Assembly (NCBI GenBank): GCA_000174895.1
Contig: ACOK01000082.1
Span: 1-48,023 of the forward strand
Reading direction: 5' to 3'
Length of the DNA: 48,023 nt
DNA from: Ruminococcus flavefaciens FD-1
Lineage (GTDB): Bacteria > Bacillota > Clostridia > Oscillospirales > Ruminococcaceae
Of the stretch, positions 43,245 to 48,023 are shown piece after piece (the first letter of the stretch is position 1; the number at the start of each line of letters is the position of its first letter). A program made the translations under genes and the position numbers. The notes beneath the pieces are model-generated. The model searched no databases. It saw nothing but the letters and a program-made list of their open reading frames with translations, and had not been told where the DNA came from.

Positions 43245-43250
43245 ATAAAA

Positions 43251-43316
43251 GTACCTGTGCCAATGTAAGGACGGGAAGCTAAAAAGAACTATCAGCAGCA
43301 TTTTTGCTGCTTTTTA
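43251..43316 (+). promoter_or_regulatory. Attenuator-like structured leader (candidate riboswitch)
   Basis: Between the promoter and the gene lies an intrinsic terminator, AGCAGC-ATTTTT-GCTGCT with a T run (43294-43315). Upstream of it the leader has a possible stem CCTGT ... ACGGG (about 43254-43276) and the sequence GGACGGGAAGCTA. A terminator ahead of the ORF means only transcripts that escape it express the gene. The effector cannot be named; ACGG-containing guanidine riboswitches are one class to test. Confidence 0.55.
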
Positions 43317-43335
43317 TAAGGAGACGGTATCGTAT

Positions 43336-44208
43336 ATGGCTAAGTCAAAAAGCAGAAACATTCACAGAAGTTCCGGTAAAAGGAAAAGAAGACCAAAGGT
43401 AAGATTCAGCATATGGGGACTTATCCTTATTGTTGCCCTTACTTTCTTTGCCTGCTTCGTAATATATATGTTCAAAGCAAATATCAACTCGGATTTCCTT
43501 GATGATGAATTCGGAAGTATAACCGTTGAGGATAATGTAACTACGGATGCTGATACAGAAACTGAGGATGCAAGTGAACCTGAGGAAGAAGACGAAGAAG
43601 CAACAACTGTTCCAAAGGCTGAGATCACTAATCCCGTTCCTCAGTCAGAGGCTGCTGAAGCAGGCTATTTTGACAACTGCTGTCTTATCACTGACTCTAC
43701 TCTGCTTGATATGGCAAGCTTTACAAACTTCACTGATGTTCTCGGAAGTGAGGCGCTCAATGCTCTCAACTGCAATACAACCAAGATCGTAACTAATTAC
43801 GGTACAGTTACTGCATATGAGACAATACAGATTAAGAAGCCTCAGAATCTTTATATCATGCTCGGAAGCGATATTGGTTCATCACCTGTTGACGAAATGA
43901 TCGAGAACTATTCAAAGCTGGTAGATAATCTCCACTCAGCAAGACCTGACATGAAGATCTATGTTATGCAGCTTCCTCCTGTCAAGGCTGAGGGTGAAGA
44001 CAATTCAAAGAACGAACTGATCAACGAATATAACTCAAAGCTTCTGGCAATGGCTGATAAGTATCAGGTCTACTGCATCGATACAAATACTGCTATGAAG
44101 AATCAGGACGGCGTACTTGCTCCTGAATATATCGATGAAGAGACAAAGAAGTTCAATGAAACTGCTTACAGCACCATCACAGGATATATACTTACTCATA
44201 CAGCATAA
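43336..44208 (+). CDS. Membrane-anchored SGNH-like protein, probably inactive
   Basis: 290 residues. A basic start (1-25), one membrane helix (about 26-46), an acidic D/E/T-rich linker (60-92), then an extracytoplasmic alpha/beta domain (about 108-290) laid out like SGNH/GDSL hydrolases: ITDSTLLD (block I, TDS for GDS), YIMLGSDIGSS (block III), KIYVMQLPPV and NEYNSKLLAMADKYQVYCIDT. The block V Asp/His pair is absent, replaced by NETAYSTITG, so catalysis is doubtful. Start after AAGGAG. Possibly a surface binding protein. Confidence 0.7.
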   Translation: MAKSKSRNIHRSSGKRKRRPKVRFSIWGLILIVALTFFACFVIYMFKANINSDFLDDEFGSITVEDNVTTDADTETEDASEPEEEDEEATTVPKAEITNPVPQSEAAEAGYFDNCCLITDSTLLDMASFTNFTDVLGSEALNALNCNTTKIVTNYGTVTAYETIQIKKPQNLYIMLGSDIGSSPVDEMIENYSKLVDNLHSARPDMKIYVMQLPPVKAEGEDNSKNELINEYNSKLLAMADKYQVYCIDTNTAMKNQDGVLAPEYIDEETKKFNETAYSTITGYILTHTA

Positions 44209-44211
44209 TGT

Positions 44212-44246
44212 ATACCCACCACAATATATTGTGGTGGGTATTTTTT
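44212..44246 (+). terminator. Strong terminator after the SGNH-like gene
   Basis: ATACCCACCACAATA / TATTGTGGTGGGTAT is a perfect 15-bp dyad, followed by TTTTTT. Confidence 0.92.
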
Positions 44247-44367
44247 ATCAACACTATGTTGAGAGTCGAACGAAGAATAGCCAAATGACTGATTTTTAAA
44301 AGAAAAAATGTGAACTTCTTATAAATATGACGGCGGTATTAATACTCATATCGGTAGAAATGCATAA

Positions 44368-44396
44368 TTGACAAACCTCGTCTTTTGTTTTATACT
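44368..44396 (+). promoter_or_regulatory. Promoter of nrdDG
   Basis: TTGACA, 17 bp, TATACT, start expected near 44403. Confidence 0.75.
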
Positions 44397-44419
44397 AATA
44401 TAGAACCATAAAGAAAGAG

Positions 44420-44435
44420 ACACTATATATTGATC
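44420..44435. promoter_or_regulatory. Probable NrdR box in the nrdD leader
   Basis: ACACTATATATTGATC matches the NrdR consensus acaCwAtATaTwGtgt at 13 of 16 positions and overlaps the region just before GGAGG. NrdR represses ribonucleotide reductase genes. A second box, normally present, is not clear. Confidence 0.6.
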
Positions 44436-44451
44436 GGAGGTTTGACTATAG

Positions 44452-46770
44452 ATGATAATTCACATAATCAAAAGAGACGGCCGAAAAGTTCCTTTCAACA
44501 TTGAAAAAATAGCTAACGCTATATTCAAGGCTGCTCAGGCTAAAGGCGGTACTGACTTCAATGCCGCTATGGACGTCGCTGTAGAAGTATGTAAACTGTA
44601 TGAGGAGCAGAACCCCGGAAAAACTCCTACCGTTGAAGAGATACAGGATCTCGTCGAGAAAACTCTCATTGAAAAAGGTCACGCTAAGACTGCTAAGGCT
44701 TATATCCTCTATCGCTATGAGCGCACACGCTCACGTGAGATGAAGACAAACCTTATGTGTGTACTTAACGAACTTACTTTCAGTGCCGCTAAAGACAGCG
44801 ATATAAAGAGAGAAAATGCTAACATTGACGGCGATACTGCTATGGGTACCATGCTGAAATACGGTTCAGTATCAGCTAAGGAGTACTATGAAATGTATGT
44901 CCTCGAGCCTGCCCACGCAAAGGCTCACAGAGAGGGAGACATACATATCCACGATCTTGACTTCTATACTCTTACCACTACCTGTTCGCAGATCGATCTG
45001 AAGAAACTGTTCACAAATGGCTTTTCAACTGGTCACGGATATCTCCGTGAACCCAATGACATCGCAAGCTATTCCGCACTTGCCTGTATAGCCATTCAGT
45101 CCAACCAGAATGATCAGCATGGCGGACAGAGTATCCCTACCTTTGATTATGCAATGGCTGAGGGCGTAAAGAAGACTTACGCCGCAAGATACATCCAGAA
45201 CGTTGCAAGAGCTCTTTCACTTATCGTCGGCGTTGATAACGAATTCGAGATAGCTGATAAGATCAAGAAGGAACTCCGTGAGAAGTACGATCTCAGACCG
45301 GTTCTCGCTAACGATAACGGCTACAGCGAAAAGGAAGCTGAACTCCTCGCTGAGTACACTGACAGCGAGACTATCAAGAAGATACAGGCTTTTGCCGTAA
45401 AGAATGCTGTCAAGGAAACTGACAGAGCAACCTATCAGGCCATGGAAGCTCTTATTCATAACCTCAATACCATGAACAGCCGTGCAGGTGCACAGACTCC
45501 GTTCAGCTCCATCAACTACGGAACTGATACATCACCCGAGGGCAGAATGGTTATCAAGAACGTTCTCCTCGCTCAGGAAGCAGGTCTCGGAAACGGCGAA
45601 ACTCCTATCTTTCCTATCCATATCTTCAAGATAAAGGAAGGCATCAACTACAATCCTACAGATCCCAACTACGACCTTTTCAAGTTAGCGTGCAGGGTTT
45701 CAGCAAAGAGACTCTTCCCTAACTTCTCATTCATTGACGCTCCTTATAACCTTAAATACTACAAGGAGGGCGATCCGGATACAGAGATCGCTTATATGGG
45801 ATGTCGTACCCGTGTTATCGGCAATGTTCATGACCCGTCCCGTGAGATCGTTACCGGACGAGGCAACCTCAGCTTCACTTCTATCAATCTCCCAAGGCTG
45901 GCTATCAAGTCGGATCACAACGTCGGTCTTTTCTTCGAGAAGCTTGAAGAGAAGATGGATCTGGTCATAGATCAGCTTATGCATCGTTTCAATATCCAGT
46001 CACAGAAGCGTGTAAGGAACTATCCTTTCCTTATGGGACAGGGTATCTGGATCGATTCTGAGAAGCTCTCACCGGATGACACAGTTGGTGAGGTGCTCAA
46101 GCACGGTACACTTTCAGTCGGCTTCATTGGCCTTGCTGAGGCTCTCAAGGCTCTTATCGGCGCTCATCACGGCGAAAGCGAAGAGGCTCGTGAACTTGGT
46201 CTTGAGATCATTTCAACTATGAGACATCGTCTTGATGAGGAGTCACAGAGAACAGGACTTAACTTCTCTCTCCTTGCTACTCCTGCTGAGGGACTTTCAG
46301 GCAGATTCGTCCGCATGGACAAGAAGCGCTACGGTATTATCGAAGGCGTAACTGACCGTGATTACTACACAAACTCCTTCCATGTGCCGGTATACTACCC
46401 TATCAGCGCATTTGAGAAGATCAAGATAGAAGCTCCTTACCATGAGCTTACAAATGCAGGTCATATCAGCTATATCGAGCTGGACGGCGACCCGCTGGAG
46501 AACCTCAATGCATTCGAGAAAATAGTTCGCTGCATGAAGGAATCGGGTATCGGCTACGGTGTTATCAACCACCCTGTTGATCGTGACCCATGCTGCGGAT
46601 ACACAGGTATCATCGGCGAGACCTGCCCATGCTGCGGACGTAAGGAACACAGCAATAATGTGGCATTCGACAGGATCCGCCGTATCACAGGCTATCTTGT
46701 TGGTACTCTTGATCGTTTCAATGACGGTAAGCGCTCGGAAGAACACGACCGTGTAAAACATAATGTATAA
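44452..46770 (+). CDS. nrdD: Anaerobic (class III) ribonucleoside-triphosphate reductase
   Basis: 772 residues. ATP-cone (about 1-90, IIKRDGRKVPFNIEKIANAI), ten-stranded barrel with the thiyl cysteine in MGCRTRV, a C-terminal zinc site (C714/C715, C725, C727/C728 in CPCCGR) and the radical glycine G747 in RITGYL. Reduces NTPs to dNTPs using formate or a thioredoxin-type donor and a glycyl radical set by NrdG; oxygen destroys the radical. Transcribed with nrdG. The last 37 residues are shared with the 88-residue protein at 2607-2873. Confidence 0.97.
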   Translation: MIIHIIKRDGRKVPFNIEKIANAIFKAAQAKGGTDFNAAMDVAVEVCKLYEEQNPGKTPTVEEIQDLVEKTLIEKGHAKTAKAYILYRYERTRSREMKTNLMCVLNELTFSAAKDSDIKRENANIDGDTAMGTMLKYGSVSAKEYYEMYVLEPAHAKAHREGDIHIHDLDFYTLTTTCSQIDLKKLFTNGFSTGHGYLREPNDIASYSALACIAIQSNQNDQHGGQSIPTFDYAMAEGVKKTYAARYIQNVARALSLIVGVDNEFEIADKIKKELREKYDLRPVLANDNGYSEKEAELLAEYTDSETIKKIQAFAVKNAVKETDRATYQAMEALIHNLNTMNSRAGAQTPFSSINYGTDTSPEGRMVIKNVLLAQEAGLGNGETPIFPIHIFKIKEGINYNPTDPNYDLFKLACRVSAKRLFPNFSFIDAPYNLKYYKEGDPDTEIAYMGCRTRVIGNVHDPSREIVTGRGNLSFTSINLPRLAIKSDHNVGLFFEKLEEKMDLVIDQLMHRFNIQSQKRVRNYPFLMGQGIWIDSEKLSPDDTVGEVLKHGTLSVGFIGLAEALKALIGAHHGESEEARELGLEIISTMRHRLDEESQRTGLNFSLLATPAEGLSGRFVRMDKKRYGIIEGVTDRDYYTNSFHVPVYYPISAFEKIKIEAPYHELTNAGHISYIELDGDPLENLNAFEKIVRCMKESGIGYGVINHPVDRDPCCGYTGIIGETCPCCGRKEHSNNVAFDRIRRITGYLVGTLDRFNDGKRSEEHDRVKHNV

Positions 46771-46779
46771 GGTGATATA

Positions 46780-47280
46780 ATGGAACTCAGAATAGCAGGA
46801 ACTGTCAATGATTCTATCGTTGACGGTCCCGGCATCAGATTTACAATATTCACACAAGGCTGCCCTCACAACTGTGAGGGCTGTCATAATCCTCAGACCC
46901 ATGATTTCAGCGGCGGTACGTTAGTTGATACCGATGAACTGCTGGAAAAGATTAAGGGTAATCCCCTTCTTGACGGTGTAACTTTCAGCGGCGGCGAGCC
47001 ATTCTGTCAGGCTCACGTTCTTGCTGAACTCGGAAAAGAGATCAAGTCGCTTGGTATGGATATTATCACATACACAGGCTATACCTTTGAAAAACTCTAC
47101 GAAAACCGTGAACAGAACGGCTGGGGAGAGCTTCTTTCAGTGACGGATTATCTTATCGACGGACCGTTCATCCTTGATAAAAAGGACTGGGAGATCAAAT
47201 TCAGAGGAAGTTCAAATCAGCGGTATATCGACTGTCAGGAAAGCCTGAAACAAGGTACGGCTGTAGAATGTGAACCATGA
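46780..47280 (+). CDS. nrdG: Anaerobic ribonucleotide reductase activase
   Basis: 166 residues. A radical SAM enzyme with CPHNCEGC (about 29-36, CxxxCxxC) and the SAM-binding FSGGEPF. It reductively cleaves SAM to make the radical on NrdD G747. The start lies 9 bp after the nrdD stop. It is the natural candidate to activate the stand-alone domain protein at 2607 too. Confidence 0.96.
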   Translation: MELRIAGTVNDSIVDGPGIRFTIFTQGCPHNCEGCHNPQTHDFSGGTLVDTDELLEKIKGNPLLDGVTFSGGEPFCQAHVLAELGKEIKSLGMDIITYTGYTFEKLYENREQNGWGELLSVTDYLIDGPFILDKKDWEIKFRGSSNQRYIDCQESLKQGTAVECEP

Positions 47281-47314
47281 CTTAAAGCAGCATATTAATA
47301 ACGGAGGTAAAACA

Positions 47315-47968
47315 ATGACTTACAAAGAAAGCTTTATTAAATTTATGGTGGACTGCGGAGTTCTCACTTTCGGAGAATTCACTCTCAAGAGCGGACGTAA
47401 GGCTCCATACTTCATCAACTGCGGCAACTACAAGACAGGCGCTCAGCTTGCTAAGCTTGGCGAATACTACGCAGAGTGCATCCATGAGAACAATATCCCT
47501 GTAGAAACTCTTTTCGGCCCTGCTTATAAGGGCATTCCGCTTGCGGTTTCAGCTGTTGTCGCTCTCAGCAATAAGTTCGGCGTTGATGTTTCCTACTGCT
47601 TCGACAGAAAGGAAGCAAAGGATCACGGCGAGGGCGGTATGTTCGTTGGTAAGACTCTCACTGACGGCGAAAAGGTCGTTATCATCGACGACGTAATGAC
47701 TTCAGGCAAGGCACTTCGTGAGTCTATGCCTAAGCTTAAATCTGCTGCTGATGTAGATGTTACAGGTATGGTCATCACTGTTGACCGTATGGAAAAGGGC
47801 ACAGGCGAGCTTTCTGCTGTCCAGGAAGTAAAGCGTGACTTCGGTGTTACTGTATACCCTATCGTAACTATGGAAGATATCATCGACGCTATCAGAAACG
47901 ATATCGTTCCCGGTAAGGAATATCTTGACAAAATGCTGGAATACAGAGAGACATACGGAATAAAATAA
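47315..47968 (+). CDS. pyrE: Orotate phosphoribosyltransferase
   Basis: 217 residues from ATG 47315 after GGAGG; the longer frame to 47270 overlaps nrdG. The PRPP motif is VVIIDDVMTSGKALRE (about 125-140), and KGIPLAVSAVVAL and YCFDRKEAKDHGEGG mark the orotate and flexible-loop regions. It makes orotidine 5'-phosphate. Only 34 bp from nrdG, so nucleotide genes may share a transcript; pyrB is 30 kb away. Confidence 0.95.
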   Translation: MTYKESFIKFMVDCGVLTFGEFTLKSGRKAPYFINCGNYKTGAQLAKLGEYYAECIHENNIPVETLFGPAYKGIPLAVSAVVALSNKFGVDVSYCFDRKEAKDHGEGGMFVGKTLTDGEKVVIIDDVMTSGKALRESMPKLKSAADVDVTGMVITVDRMEKGTGELSAVQEVKRDFGVTVYPIVTMEDIIDAIRNDIVPGKEYLDKMLEYRETYGIK

Positions 47969-47974
47969 TAAAAA

Positions 47975-48023
47975 GGGACGGTTATCCGTGGTACTCATAT
48001 AGCAGTTTTATATGTATTTATCG
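47975..48023. repeat. Dispersed long-hairpin repeat, truncated by the window end
   Basis: Begins seven bases after pyrE. Matches the reverse complement of the right arm of 37829-37965, including GGTACTCATATAG and ATTTATCG. It sits after a gene like the other copies. Confidence 0.75.

Noticed and set aside
44394..44406. Second NrdR box upstream of 44420
   Set aside because: The sequence CTAATATAGAAC needs a gap to match the consensus, so only the box at 44420-44435 is reported.

Overview
The window reads as chromosome of a Gram-positive gut or rumen anaerobe of the Ruminococcus group (Oscillospiraceae, R. albus-like). The basis is two secreted glycoside hydrolases ending in type I dockerins, a nine-gene V-type ATPase with Na+-site residues, an oxygen-sensitive class III ribonucleotide reductase, a reverse rubrerythrin, Spo0A-type regulators, moderate GC, and Firmicutes-style promoters (TTGACA-17-TATAAT) and Shine-Dalgarno sites. 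The species is inferred, not proven. 44 coding genes are supported, with two tRNAs, one candidate small RNA and several repeat elements.

Layout. 1-3.5 kb: ydbC-type ssDNA-binding protein, DUF6514-like protein, uppP, then a Crp/Fnr regulator divergent from a stand-alone copy of the glycyl-radical domain of NrdD and a reverse rubrerythrin. 3.6-6.1 kb: membrane EAL protein with a dead GGDEF domain and a receiver-less Spo0A DNA-binding protein. 6.3-13.5 kb: dockerin-bearing GH43-like enzyme, then a minus-strand operon of diguanylate cyclase, degenerate YesM-like sensor and sugar-binding lipoprotein. 13.7-14.4 kb: candidate small RNA, tRNA-Arg, tRNA-Lys. 14.4-19.7 kb: asnB-HD-pyrB operon and nudix-xer pair. 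19.7-20.9 kb: a 1.1-kb island between 21-bp direct repeats. 20.9-22.4 kb: HtrA protease. 22.6-31.1 kb: V-ATPase operon. 31.2-31.5 kb: long hairpin and a MITE-like element. 31.6-37.8 kb: shikimate-kinase-like gene, minD-like gene, mgsA-like gene, hisS-aspS-radical SAM operon. 37.8-41.5 kb: dispersed repeat, Spo0A-like response regulator, dockerin-bearing GH30. 41.7-44.2 kb: GNAT and zinc-ribbon genes, attenuator-like leader and SGNH-like protein. 44.4-48 kb: nrdD, nrdG, pyrE and a truncated repeat copy.

How they fit. NrdD/NrdG make dNTPs anaerobically with a glycyl radical that oxygen destroys by cleaving the chain. The 88-aa protein at 2607-2873 repeats the NrdD radical domain (31 of the last 37 residues identical) without the rest of the enzyme. 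It sits beside a peroxide-reducing rubrerythrin and a Crp/Fnr regulator, with a 16-bp perfect palindrome centred 41.5 bp upstream of its predicted transcription start. This suggests a spare-part repair system for class III ribonucleotide reductase, analogous to GrcA (YfiD) for pyruvate formate-lyase. It is the most notable item in the window. The GH43-like and GH30 enzymes fit type II arabinogalactan breakdown. Two c-di-GMP proteins and two Spo0A-family regulators suggest signalling control of surface or developmental state.
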